The position numbers were made by a program, and so were the translations under genes. 64,000 nt of DNA, from NCBI RefSeq assembly GCF_030297175.1, contig NZ_AP028070.1, forward strand, positions 1,054,001 through 1,118,000, in the 5' to 3' direction. The notes beneath the pieces were generated by a model. That model had not been told where the DNA came from and did no database searches. It was given only the letters and a program-made list of their open reading frames with translations. Below are positions 45,470 through 53,891 of the stretch, piece by piece (position 1 is the first letter of the stretch; every line of letters starts with the position of its first letter). The DNA is from Marinobacter sp. LA51 (lineage in GTDB: Bacteria > Pseudomonadota > Gammaproteobacteria > Pseudomonadales > Oleiphilaceae).

Positions 45470-46409
45470 CTCCCCGGATCAGCGCGTCCGTTAACTGAAT
45501 GGCCAATCGCTTGACCGGAAACACCGCGCCGAAGGGCCACACTGGCTCAATCTGATACACCTGGTTGCGTTGTACGGCGGGCAGGTAGGTCCAGAATGGG
45601 CTCTGTGCGAGCTTTTCTGATAAGCCCGGCTGGGTAGGTTTAATCACTACAATCCGGCCGTCCGGGTAGGGCGCAATGGCTTCCAGGCCTACTGTGGAAA
45701 AACCCCAGTAGTTGCCGTCGTGGGGCCAGACATTGTCCAGTCCAAGACCGTCCAGGGTGGTCTGGTACAGGCCATTGGGCGCAAAGATGCGAACGTGGCG
45801 ATCATCCAGGAAACTGACCAGCGCCACTGGCCGCTCATGGGCGCCGTGCGCTTCCAGGCGACGGCGCTGGTCCGCGAGGGTGGTGTCGATATCAGTCAGT
45901 ATCTCCCGGGCCCGATCTTCCCGGTCGAGCATCTCACCCAGGGTAATGAGCATCTGCCGGGCTTTGGCAAAGGGTTGGGAGCCTTTTTTGTAGACGCTGC
46001 TGACATAGGTGGGCGCGATTTGTTGTAGCAGGTTGGCCGCCGGTGCCATTTCCGAGCTGGTGACGATCAGGTCTGGCTCAAGTTCGGCAATGGCTTCAAG
46101 ACTTGGAGCTACACGGGTACCAATGTTGGGCACGTGGTCCGGCAGTACCGGTTCACGAACCCACGTGGCGTAGCCGGATTTGTCCGCTACTCCCACCGGG
46201 GTGACCCCTAACAGCAGCAACGCTTCGGTGGCGGCCCAGTTCAGGGCGACAATGCGTTGCGGCGGTCCATCCAGGCTCAGGTGGCCCTGTTCGTGCTGCC
46301 AGGTTTGCGTCGCGGCCGTTGCGGACAACAGCAGCAGGCACAGGCCGGCCACGATCCGTGCCAGGGGTTTAGTGAACAGGAGGTTAGTGAACAGGCGGTT
46401 AGTGAACAT
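45450..46409 (-). CDS. fhuD: Siderophore-binding periplasmic protein, FhuD-type
   Basis: About 319 residues with a signal peptide. The N terminus MFTNRLFTNLLFTKPLARIV is built of three imperfect 15-base tandem repeats (46362-46406). The mature part follows the cluster A SBP pattern: QRIVALNWAATEALLLLGVTP, NIGTRVAPSLEAIAELEPDLIV. The start is the ATG at 46409, inside the last codons of the FhuC gene, whose stop lies in the first repeat unit. It delivers ferric siderophore to FhuB. Confidence 0.88.
   Translation of the reverse strand: MFTNRLFTNLLFTKPLARIVAGLCLLLLSATAATQTWQHEQGHLSLDGPPQRIVALNWAATEALLLLGVTPVGVADKSGYATWVREPVLPDHVPNIGTRVAPSLEAIAELEPDLIVTSSEMAPAANLLQQIAPTYVSSVYKKGSQPFAKARQMLITLGEMLDREDRAREILTDIDTTLADQRRRLEAHGAHERPVALVSFLDDRHVRIFAPNGLYQTTLDGLGLDNVWPHDGNYWGFSTVGLEAIAPYPDGRIVVIKPTQPGLSEKLAQSPFWTYLPAVQRNQVYQIEPVWPFGAVFPVKRLAIQLTDALIRGGADNVR
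46362..46406 (-). repeat. Three tandem 15-base repeats in the FhuD signal peptide
   Basis: TTCACTAACCGCCTG, TTCACTAACCTCCTG and TTCACTAAACCCCTG in succession. The first unit contains the FhuC stop TAA, and each unit would recreate it in the FhuC frame. Confidence 0.85.
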
Positions 46410-47172
46410 AGGACACCCACTGGCCCGGGGCACGTTCCATGACCCCCATGGGCACGCCATAAATGGTTTCCAGGGTGTCGCTGTTCATGATCGCCTGCGG
46501 AGTGCCATCGGCGATCAATTGGCCGCCACGAAGCGCCACCAGGCGATCACAGAACCGGGCGGCCAGATCCACATCGTGCAGAACCACCACCACGGTCAGA
46601 TCCCGTTCCTCGGCCAGTCGATGCACCAGGCGTAGGGTTTCGACCTGGTGCTTTACATCCAGGGCGGAAATGGGTTCATCCAGCAGCAGGCAACGGGTTT
46701 GCTGGGCCAGCAGCATGGCAATCCAGGCCCGTTGGCGCTCGCCACCGGACAGGGTGTCCACCGAGCGATGAAGGAACGGGGTCAAACCGGTGTCGGCAAT
46801 TGCCTGGTCAATTAACGCGTAGTCGTCAGTTGTGTAACGTCCCAGAGGTCCGCGCCAGGGATAGCGACCCAGAGCCACCAGCTCGCGGACCGTCAGGCCG
46901 TCGGTGCCGGGCGGGTGTTGGGGCAGGTAACCTACGGTACGGGCGAATTCACGGGCATCGGTGCGATGGTTGCGATTGCCCAGAAGGCGAACTTCTCCCT
47001 TGGCTGGCGAAAGTTGCCGGGCCAACACCTTGAGCAGGGTTGATTTGCCGGAGCCGTTGTGGCCGAGCAGGGCAGTTACTTCACCTTCCCGGAAGTCGAG
47101 GTTGATGTCTTTAACGATGGTGGTGTCGCCGATGCGAACACCGAGGCTGGATACTTCGAAAAACGCAGACAT
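46399..47172 (-). CDS. fhuC: Siderophore ABC ATPase, FhuC-type
   Basis: 257 residues with Walker A GHNGSGKSTL, signature LSGGERQR and Walker B CLLLDEPISALD. It is the first gene of the fhuC-fhuD-fhuB-fhuF operon, with a Fur box 43-60 bases in front of its start. It energises import of ferric hydroxamates through FhuB. Confidence 0.93.
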   Translation of the reverse strand: MSAFFEVSSLGVRIGDTTIVKDINLDFREGEVTALLGHNGSGKSTLLKVLARQLSPAKGEVRLLGNRNHRTDAREFARTVGYLPQHPPGTDGLTVRELVALGRYPWRGPLGRYTTDDYALIDQAIADTGLTPFLHRSVDTLSGGERQRAWIAMLLAQQTRCLLLDEPISALDVKHQVETLRLVHRLAEERDLTVVVVLHDVDLAARFCDRLVALRGGQLIADGTPQAIMNSDTLETIYGVPMGVMERAPGQWVSYVH

Positions 47173-47214
47173 GCGGACTCCCGGTTCTCAGAAGCTCCGC
47201 AGCATAATCTAAAC

Positions 47215-47233
47215 GCGAATCACTATCAATAAT
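47215..47233. promoter_or_regulatory. Fur box upstream of fhuC
   Basis: GCGAATCACTATCAATAAT resembles the Fur consensus with a few mismatches. It lies in the 123-base gap between the exporter-type ABC gene and fhuC on the minus strand. Confidence 0.65.
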
Positions 47234-47295
47234 GTTATTGAGTGCGACTGACTGGTTCCGGCCAGGCTCGGTCGTAGTTTCGGGCTGGGGCTTTC

Positions 47296-49113
47296 TTAGG
47301 CAGGCACTGTCGGCATCGCCTGCCCGGTCTGCACCTGCCATTGGGCGTGGTAGGCGCCCTGCTGTTCAAGCAGTTCATCATGAGTGCCGGCTTCCACAAC
47401 CTTGCCTGACTCAACTACGGCAATGGTGTCGGCGTCGACAATGGTCGACAGGCGATGGGCGATCATGATCACTGTCCGATTGTGGCCAATGCGCCTCAGG
47501 GAGCGCTGAATGGCCGCCTCGGTCTCGTTGTCCACCGCACTGGTGGCTTCATCCAGCACCAGGATGGGTGGATCTTTTAGCAGTGCGCGTGCCAGGGACA
47601 GGCGTTGGCGTTGGCCGCCGGACAACCGTATGCCACGCTCGCCAACCGCCGTGTCCAAGCCATCGGGCAGGGCTTCAATAAAGGACCAGGCCTCGGCTGT
47701 TTTGGCGGCATCGATGATGTCGGCCTCGGTAGCGTCAGGCTTGCCGTAGGCGAGGTTGTCCCGAATGCTGCCCTCGAACAGATAGACGTCCTGGCTCACC
47801 AGGCCAATGGCGCTACGCAGGGATTTCAGGCTGACGCTCTGAATAGGCTGGTCGTCGATCAGGATGCGACCGTGGCTGGGGTCGTAAAACCTCAGCAGCA
47901 GTTTGATCAGGGTGGATTTGCCAGACCCGGTAGCGCCGACCAGGGCGAGGGTGTTGCCAGCAGGCACGGTCAGATCGATGTCCCGTATGCCAGCGCCACT
48001 GGAAGGATAGTGAAAGCTTACTTGCTCGAAGCGGACATGGCCTTTAACCGGCTCGGCCATGGGTTGGCTAGCCTGGTCGCGTACGTGTACCGGCTCGGCC
48101 AGTAGATCCAGGATGCGACGAGTGCTGGCCATGGCCCGCTCGAACAGGTCGATCACTTCAGCCAGGCCGGTTAGCGGCCAGAGCAGGCGCTGGGTAAGGA
48201 ACACCAGCACGCCGTACGCGCCGACGTTCAGCGAGCCCTCCAGGGCCATCATGCCACCCACGGTAAAGGTGGCCAGGAACCCAGCCAGAATCGCCATACG
48301 GATCACCGGGATGAACGCAGAACTGATGCGAATGGCCCGGCGGTTGGCCTCCACATAGGCTTCGCTGCTGGCTTTCAGGCGCTCGGCTTCGCGCTGCTCC
48401 GAGGTGAAACTTTTGATGGTGGCAATGCCGCCCAGGTTGTTTGCCAGGCGGCTGGAGAGATCGCCAACCTTTTCCCGCACGTCCGCGTACAGCGGGCCGG
48501 CTTTGCGCTGGAAATAGAATGCACCCCAGATGATCAGCGGGATGGGGGTGAACGCCAGCAGGGCAATCAGTGGGGATAGCACGAAGAATACGGCGCCAAC
48601 TGCCACCACGGTCACCAGCACCTGGATCATGGCGTTGGCGCCGCCGTCCAGGAAGCGTTCCAGCTGGTTAACGTCGTCGTTCATGGTGGCGACTAGCTGC
48701 CCGGAGCTGCGGGCCTCAAAGAAGCTCATATCCAGGCGTTGGGCATGCTCATAGGCATCTTGCCGTAAGTCTGATTGCAGGCGCTGGGCCAGGTTGCGCC
48801 ACAGGATCTGGAACAGGTACTCGAACAGGGATTCACCGGCCCAGATGAAGAAGGTCAGCACCGCCAGAATGGTGATCTGCTCCTGGGCGGTTTCAAAGCC
48901 CAGGCCGGCGACAAAGCTCTCTTCCTGGTTGACCACCACGTCGATGGCGACGCCAATCAGGATCTCCGGAGCAATGTCGAACAGCTTGTTGATAATGGAG
49001 CAGATGCTGGCCGTGATGATCTGGCGCCGATAGCCCCGGGCGTATCTCAGCAGGCGGGCAAGGGCGGCGAAGCTGCTGTTGGACGGGCTGGAGGCACTGG
49101 AAGGGCCGGACAT
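47296..49113 (-). CDS. ABC transporter, fused membrane and ATPase domains (siderophore-locus exporter type)
   Basis: 605 residues: an ABC exporter membrane domain (about 20-330, six spans, with the intracellular loop MNDDVNQLERFLDGGANAM) followed by an ATPase domain (Walker A GATGSGKSTL, signature LSGGQRQRL, Walker B ILVLDEATSAVD). Exporters of this kind in siderophore loci export or process siderophores, or in some cases import them. A Fur box precedes the gene, so it belongs to the iron regulon. The transported substrate is not decided. Confidence 0.88.
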   Translation of the reverse strand: MSGPSSASSPSNSSFAALARLLRYARGYRRQIITASICSIINKLFDIAPEILIGVAIDVVVNQEESFVAGLGFETAQEQITILAVLTFFIWAGESLFEYLFQILWRNLAQRLQSDLRQDAYEHAQRLDMSFFEARSSGQLVATMNDDVNQLERFLDGGANAMIQVLVTVVAVGAVFFVLSPLIALLAFTPIPLIIWGAFYFQRKAGPLYADVREKVGDLSSRLANNLGGIATIKSFTSEQREAERLKASSEAYVEANRRAIRISSAFIPVIRMAILAGFLATFTVGGMMALEGSLNVGAYGVLVFLTQRLLWPLTGLAEVIDLFERAMASTRRILDLLAEPVHVRDQASQPMAEPVKGHVRFEQVSFHYPSSGAGIRDIDLTVPAGNTLALVGATGSGKSTLIKLLLRFYDPSHGRILIDDQPIQSVSLKSLRSAIGLVSQDVYLFEGSIRDNLAYGKPDATEADIIDAAKTAEAWSFIEALPDGLDTAVGERGIRLSGGQRQRLSLARALLKDPPILVLDEATSAVDNETEAAIQRSLRRIGHNRTVIMIAHRLSTIVDADTIAVVESGKVVEAGTHDELLEQQGAYHAQWQVQTGQAMPTVPA

Positions 49114-49173
49114 GTCTTCACTCCATGGGCAATTTGAAAGCGGGAAGGGTAGCGGGTTACTCCTAAAAATTAA

Positions 49174-49192
49174 AGAGAATCATTATCAACAA
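49174..49192. promoter_or_regulatory. Fur box upstream of the ABC exporter gene
   Basis: AGAGAATCATTATCAACAA, inverse TTGTTGATAATGATTCTCT, is a good match to the Fur consensus, 61 bases in front of the exporter start. Confidence 0.82.
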
Positions 49193-49219
49193 ATGTCTGT
49201 GCTCTCGATCAGAGCATAG

Positions 49220-49672
49220 TTAACTCTGGCGATTACGCTGCAGCCAGCGGTCCAGTTTGTCGGCGAATTCCTTGCGATCGGTCTGGCTGAACGGAGCCGG
49301 GCCACCGGTAACCTGGCCGGCGTTGCGCATTTCTTCCATGAAGTTGCGCATGGCGAGGCGTTGGCGAATATTTTCTTTAGTAAAGGCCTGGCCTCTCGGG
49401 TTGAACACGTCGGCGCCTTTTTCGATGGCTTCGGCAGCCAGCGGAATATCCTGGGTGATCACCAGGTCGCCCTGCGTCATCTGATCCATGATTTCGTTGT
49501 CAGCCACGTCGAAGCCGTGGGCTACTTGCTTGCGCTGGATGTAGGGGCTCGGTGGCAGGTTGATGGCGTGGTTGGCAATGAAGGTGGTCTGGATCTGCCA
49601 GCGGGTGGCGGCCCGGCAGAGGATTTCCCGAATGGGGACAGGGCAGGCGTCGGCGTCGACCCAGATTGGCAT
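49220..49672 (-). CDS. YaiI/YqxD family (DUF188) protein
   Basis: 150 residues with the family opening IWVDADACPVPIREIL and the segment DNEIMDQMTQGDLVITQDIPLA. A PIN-like fold; function unproven. Not obviously linked to the iron genes on its left. Confidence 0.88.
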   Translation of the reverse strand: MPIWVDADACPVPIREILCRAATRWQIQTTFIANHAINLPPSPYIQRKQVAHGFDVADNEIMDQMTQGDLVITQDIPLAAEAIEKGADVFNPRGQAFTKENIRQRLAMRNFMEEMRNAGQVTGGPAPFSQTDRKEFADKLDRWLQRNRQS

Positions 49673-49783
49673 GGTTTGGTCCTTCGTTGGTTTGGTGTCT
49701 TTTGGGGAGTTTAACGGGTGTTGGTGTGGGCTTGGTAGTCGTTAGCTGCGTATTGCCTATGGTGGAGTACGTGAAAGGTGACT

Positions 49784-49891
49784 GAGGCATTGAGACAGTC
49801 CTTCCAAAAACCGCTACGGGCACATCCATGTGCGCTTGTCTTCGGCCTTCCCTGGCCTACGACATTTTTGGAAGGACTGTCTCAATGCCTC
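49784..49891. repeat. Structured intergenic repeat, copy 2
   Basis: Perfect 27-base inverted arms (49784-49810 and 49865-49891; GAGGCATTGAGACAGTCC... and its inverse) around a 54-base loop. The loop holds GGGCACATCCATGTGCGCTT and aligns along most of its length with the loop of the element at 28449-28554, but the arm sequences are unrelated. Confidence 0.75.
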
Positions 49892-49938
49892 GATCTGACC
49901 ATGCAGGTGGGCCCGCGCTTGGATATGGAGGGATTGAG

Positions 49939-50511
49939 ATGACTTTTAGAGCATTATTTTTCGCGCTGTTTTCTTTCGCATTGTCGCTCCCGTTGGTTGC
50001 AGCGGAAGACAATGCTGAGGCCTGGGAAGCCCTCCGAAGTGGCGAGGCTATTCTGATGATGCGCCACGCCCTTGCGCCAGGCATGGGCGACCCGGCTCGA
50101 TTCGAGCTGGGTGACTGTAGCACCCAGCGCAATCTGAATGACGAAGGGCGGGCGCAAGCACGTTCCTGGAAACCCTTTCTTGCCAAGCATGGCATTGATG
50201 AGGCCCGGGTGTATTCCAGCCAGTGGTGTCGTTGCATGGACACGGCGACGGAGATGAATATGGGGGACGTGACTGATTGGCCGCCGTTGAATTCGTTTTT
50301 TCAGAATCGGAGTGAAGGGCAAAGACAAACCCGGGAGATTATTGAGGGCGTAAATGAGATGGGTGAGGGCGCGCCGATTATTCTGGTCTCCCATCAGGTG
50401 AATACCACGGCGTTGACCGGGGTTTATCCGGCCTCGAATGAGGGCGTGATCATTGCGCTCCCGCTGTCGGATGCGCCGGAGATTCTGGCCCGGGTGTCGC
50501 CGGCGCAGTAA
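49939..50511 (+). CDS. Exported histidine phosphatase family protein
   Basis: 190 residues with a signal peptide (MTFRALFFALFSFALSLPLV, cut after VAA). The catalytic signature is MMRHALAPG, with a second His in VSHQVNTTALTG. The CSTQRNLNDEGRAQAR segment is typical of small periplasmic histidine phosphatases. The start is the ATG at 49939 with GGAGGG in front; the structured repeat lies just upstream. Confidence 0.82.
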   Translation: MTFRALFFALFSFALSLPLVAAEDNAEAWEALRSGEAILMMRHALAPGMGDPARFELGDCSTQRNLNDEGRAQARSWKPFLAKHGIDEARVYSSQWCRCMDTATEMNMGDVTDWPPLNSFFQNRSEGQRQTREIIEGVNEMGEGAPIILVSHQVNTTALTGVYPASNEGVIIALPLSDAPEILARVSPAQ

Positions 50512-50879
50512 TTCGTGAAAAAAGTCTAGAATTCGGAGCTGCTCCTCAAAGGGCAGCAGTCCGAGCGTTGGGATGGCTGAGCTGTTTGCTGTCCGGAGCG
50601 CGAGCGGCGTTGATCATTCTTTCTGAATCGACTAATTTTTAATCAGTGTCCCTGCCTTCGCACAGCGCAACTTTCTCAGCTGCGTGCGATTTGGCGCGAC
50701 TTCGAAGCGTCCGGAACCCAGATAGTGGACATTCTTCGTCGGTCGAAGGGAGCGCTTTCGCTGACGTTCGATCATCGTATGCCGACCGGCGCTGTAATGA
50801 TTGACCGATTAACTAATCGTAAATTCGACGGAGGTGGACTCGGCCTATAATAGGCTTGGCATGTTGTCCGTGCACTTAC
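50512..50879. other. 368-base intergenic region with palindrome and promoter-like -10
   Basis: No gene seen. It contains the palindrome CGATTA-AC-TAATCG at 50806-50819 and a consensus -10 TATAAT at 50846-50851, about 30 bases before the GGDEF-EAL gene. The -35 match is weak (TTCGAC at 50824-50829). No recognisable gene remnant. Confidence 0.45.
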
Positions 50880-53177
50880 ATGGGCATGCCCCGGGGGGGA
50901 CGTTTGACGACACGCAAGCGAAATATCTGGACGCTTTTCTGGCTCGTGTATGCCGGCGGCCTCGTATTGCTGGCGGCTCTGGTGTCGTCATCCTGGAATG
51001 ACACCGTTGATCGCTATGAGCGTCATCACCAATCCCGCGCCGAGTTTTTTGCACAATCTGTCTTCAGTATTCTCAGTACTCAGGAGCTGGTACTGGACGT
51101 TGTTGGCCGCGAGCTGTTGCGCCGGGGTGAGTTTCCTCAGGTGCCCTATGCGCTGCCACTGCTCGACAGCATTCTGGCCTCCAATCCTTCCATTGCTGGC
51201 ATCGGGCTGGTGCGGCCAGATGGCCAATTCATTGCATTGAGTTCCAACGTCAATCTGGAACAATTACCCAATCTCCGGGGCTCGGAAATAACGGGCCCCA
51301 GTTTTGAACTGACACTCACGGAAGACAAGCTGATCCTGGGTCGGACCTACTTTTTCGAGGCGCTCGAGAAATGGATTATTCCGGTTCGCAAAGCCTTGAG
51401 GGACGACAGTGGCGAAGTGGTAATGGTGGTGACCGCCGGTCTCGAAATTGAGAGTGACCGAGGAATCTTTCGCAAGGATCACCACAGCCGCGCGGCCGAC
51501 AGTTTGATGCTGTTCCGTGAGCGCGATGGTTATCTCCAGTACCTGGACCGGGAAGGGGTTGGCCCGGCGGACTATGCCGCGATTCGACGCACAGAAGAGC
51601 AGGCACGTGAGGAAGTGGTACGGCTGGAAAAGCAGACTGGTCGAACCATTGAGGCTATCAAGGCTGATGACGATGCAGTGGTCTTCTATTCCCAGCGTGA
51701 CAGTGGCAATTACATGGGAGCTGCGGTCTACGATTCCCGCTTCGAGCTGTGGATCATTTCCGAATCCGATATGGCCGGCATTCTCCGGGACTTCTTCGAA
51801 GAGTTGGCGATTTATCTGGGTCTGTTCTTCATAGTCTCCGTGTTGCTTTACTTCCTGTTCAATCGCATCGACAAGGTTGAAAAAAAACGTCTGGAGGAAC
51901 TGTTTCATCAGTCCCGGCACGATGACCTGACAGGTCTGCTCAACCGGGCCGGATTGATCGACCAGATTCACACCCGCATTAACAGTCACCAGCCGTTCAG
52001 CATGGCGCTGGTGGACATAGATAATTTCCGTGGCATCAATGATCGGTTCGGTCAGGACTTTGGCGACCGGGTGTTGGCGGAATGGTCTCGCTGCTTGCGG
52101 AAGAACGCCGGAGAAGAAGCGGTTGTGGCGAGTCTCGGTGGTGATGAATTTGCTGTTGTCACCCATCTGGGTGAGCCGGAGCAGGTGTCCAACTACTGCT
52201 GGCGACTGCTGGCCGACACCAGCCACTGCATCCAGGGCGGTACGCTCGAACTTCAGCTGGGCGCCAGCATTGGCGCAGCCATTTTCCCGGAGAACGGGCA
52301 TTCGTTCAGCAGCATCGTGCGCAGCGCCCACCTCGCTCTGCACAAGGCGAAACGAAATCGGAATGAGGTGTGCCTGTTCCGAAACGATATCGAAACCGGG
52401 TATTTGCGCCGTGTGCACATTGAACAGCGACTTCGGGGGGCAATGGAACCGAACCTGATTTCCATGGCCTATCAGACCCAGGTGGACGCCAACGGACAGG
52501 TGATCGGTATGGAAGCCCTGGCCCGATGGTACGACAAGGAACTGGGATACGTGCCGCCTAATGAATTTGTGTCGGTGGCCGAGGCCTCCGGTCTGATGGT
52601 TCAGCTGGGCGATTATGTGCTGGATCACAGCCTGGCTGATTTCAGTTTTCTGCCCCGCTCGGAAGAAGCACCGCTGGAGCTGTCCGTAAACATTTCAGTG
52701 CTGCAGATCATGCAGCCGGGGTTTGCCGAATCGGTCCTGGGCAAGCTCGACTACCATCAGGTGGCGCCCAGCGAACTGACCCTGGAAATCACCGAAACCC
52801 TGTTCATGTCCGGTCACACCAAGATCTTGCCGGTGTTGAACCAACTGCGTAAGGCCGGCATTCGGCTGTCCATGGATGACTTTGGTACCGGTTATTCGTC
52901 CTTGAGCTTGTTGCGTACCCTGCCCATCGACGAGCTGAAGATCGATAAATCCTTTATCGATCACATCAGCGCTGATCAGCAATCCCGGAATATGGTCGAG
53001 AGTATTGTTGCCATCGCAAGCAACCATGGCCTGGAGCTGGTGGCTGAGGGCGTCGAGCATAAATCCCAGGCTGATGCGCTGATCGCCATGGGATGCCGGC
53101 GTTTCCAGGGCTTCTACTTCAGCCGGCCAGTGCCGATTGAGCGGGTTCGGGAGCAGGTCGCCGCTTCTGTGAGCTGA
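50880..53177 (+). CDS. Membrane sensor with GGDEF and EAL domains
   Basis: About 765 residues: an N-terminal membrane span, a periplasmic Cache/PDC-like sensor (about 40-300), a second span (IYLGLFFIVSVLLYFLFN), a GGDEF domain with GGDEF at 420-424 and an EAL domain with EAL at 545-547; MDDFGTGYSSL follows later. Both enzymatic signatures are intact. The true start may be the TTG at 50904, which is the only candidate with a purine-rich site (GGGGGGA) in front; the ATG at 50880 has none. Confidence 0.9.
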   Translation: MGMPRGGRLTTRKRNIWTLFWLVYAGGLVLLAALVSSSWNDTVDRYERHHQSRAEFFAQSVFSILSTQELVLDVVGRELLRRGEFPQVPYALPLLDSILASNPSIAGIGLVRPDGQFIALSSNVNLEQLPNLRGSEITGPSFELTLTEDKLILGRTYFFEALEKWIIPVRKALRDDSGEVVMVVTAGLEIESDRGIFRKDHHSRAADSLMLFRERDGYLQYLDREGVGPADYAAIRRTEEQAREEVVRLEKQTGRTIEAIKADDDAVVFYSQRDSGNYMGAAVYDSRFELWIISESDMAGILRDFFEELAIYLGLFFIVSVLLYFLFNRIDKVEKKRLEELFHQSRHDDLTGLLNRAGLIDQIHTRINSHQPFSMALVDIDNFRGINDRFGQDFGDRVLAEWSRCLRKNAGEEAVVASLGGDEFAVVTHLGEPEQVSNYCWRLLADTSHCIQGGTLELQLGASIGAAIFPENGHSFSSIVRSAHLALHKAKRNRNEVCLFRNDIETGYLRRVHIEQRLRGAMEPNLISMAYQTQVDANGQVIGMEALARWYDKELGYVPPNEFVSVAEASGLMVQLGDYVLDHSLADFSFLPRSEEAPLELSVNISVLQIMQPGFAESVLGKLDYHQVAPSELTLEITETLFMSGHTKILPVLNQLRKAGIRLSMDDFGTGYSSLSLLRTLPIDELKIDKSFIDHISADQQSRNMVESIVAIASNHGLELVAEGVEHKSQADALIAMGCRRFQGFYFSRPVPIERVREQVAASVS

Positions 53178-53285
53178 ATTTTTTCTGACCTTTTCTGCAC
53201 TGGGCCGCATGAATATGTTTGTGCCAGCCCTAACCTTCGTTAAGCTCTATCCCCTATAAACCTTAGGACAAGGAATTGCCGAGTA

Positions 53286-53783
53286 ATGAAAGTAAAAGCC
53301 CTGCTTGCCGCTGCGCTGATCGCCCTGACTCCGGCTTGGGCAGCAGCCCATGAATTCGTTTCAGAAGCGGTGCACATTGACCATCCATGGAGCCGGCCGA
53401 CGCCACCGGGCACACCAATGGGGGTAGGCTACCTGGTGATCAAGAACATCAGCGATGCCGACATAACCCTGGTCGGTGCGCAAACCCCGCGTGCGGCAAG
53501 TGTCTCGATCCACGAATCCATGATGAATGACGGCATGATGAGCATGCAGCCGCTCAAGAATGGCCTGACCATCCCCTCCGGCGAAACCGTCGAATTAAAG
53601 CCTCATGGGTACCACCTGATGCTGGAAAAGCTGAACGGTTCGCTGCAGGAGGGTGAAAGCATTCCGTTGACCCTGAAGTTCATCGGCACTGGCTCGATGG
53701 ACGTAGAACTCAAGGTAATGAGCCTCGATGGCGATGCCATGAAAATGGAGATGGATCACGCCGGTCATGATATGAAGCAATGA
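53286..53783 (+). CDS. PCu(A)C-type copper chaperone
   Basis: 165 residues with signal peptide (cut near AWAAAHE). The copper ligands follow the family pattern H-M...H-M: HESMMNDGMMSM and HGYHLM. It carries Cu(I) in the periplasm, often for cytochrome oxidase maturation, and has a His/Met-rich tail (MKMEMDHAGHDMK) that may bind further metal. No oxidase genes are adjacent. Confidence 0.88.
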   Translation: MKVKALLAAALIALTPAWAAAHEFVSEAVHIDHPWSRPTPPGTPMGVGYLVIKNISDADITLVGAQTPRAASVSIHESMMNDGMMSMQPLKNGLTIPSGETVELKPHGYHLMLEKLNGSLQEGESIPLTLKFIGTGSMDVELKVMSLDGDAMKMEMDHAGHDMKQ

Positions 53784-53891
53784 TCGTTGCTGCTGGCTGA
53801 AGTTCAATCAGTTCTGGTAATGCACTGTTTTTGTGCTAAGCCTTACAAGTGCTCGAAAAATATACATAACAGCATCTTGTGAGGGATCGCC

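Noticed and set aside
50512-50879. A gene remnant in the gap before the GGDEF-EAL gene
   Set aside because: No frame of useful length with family features; only promoter-like signals were found.
51264-52628. 454-residue open frame on the minus strand across the GGDEF-EAL gene
   Set aside because: Antisense shadow of an intact GGDEF-EAL protein.
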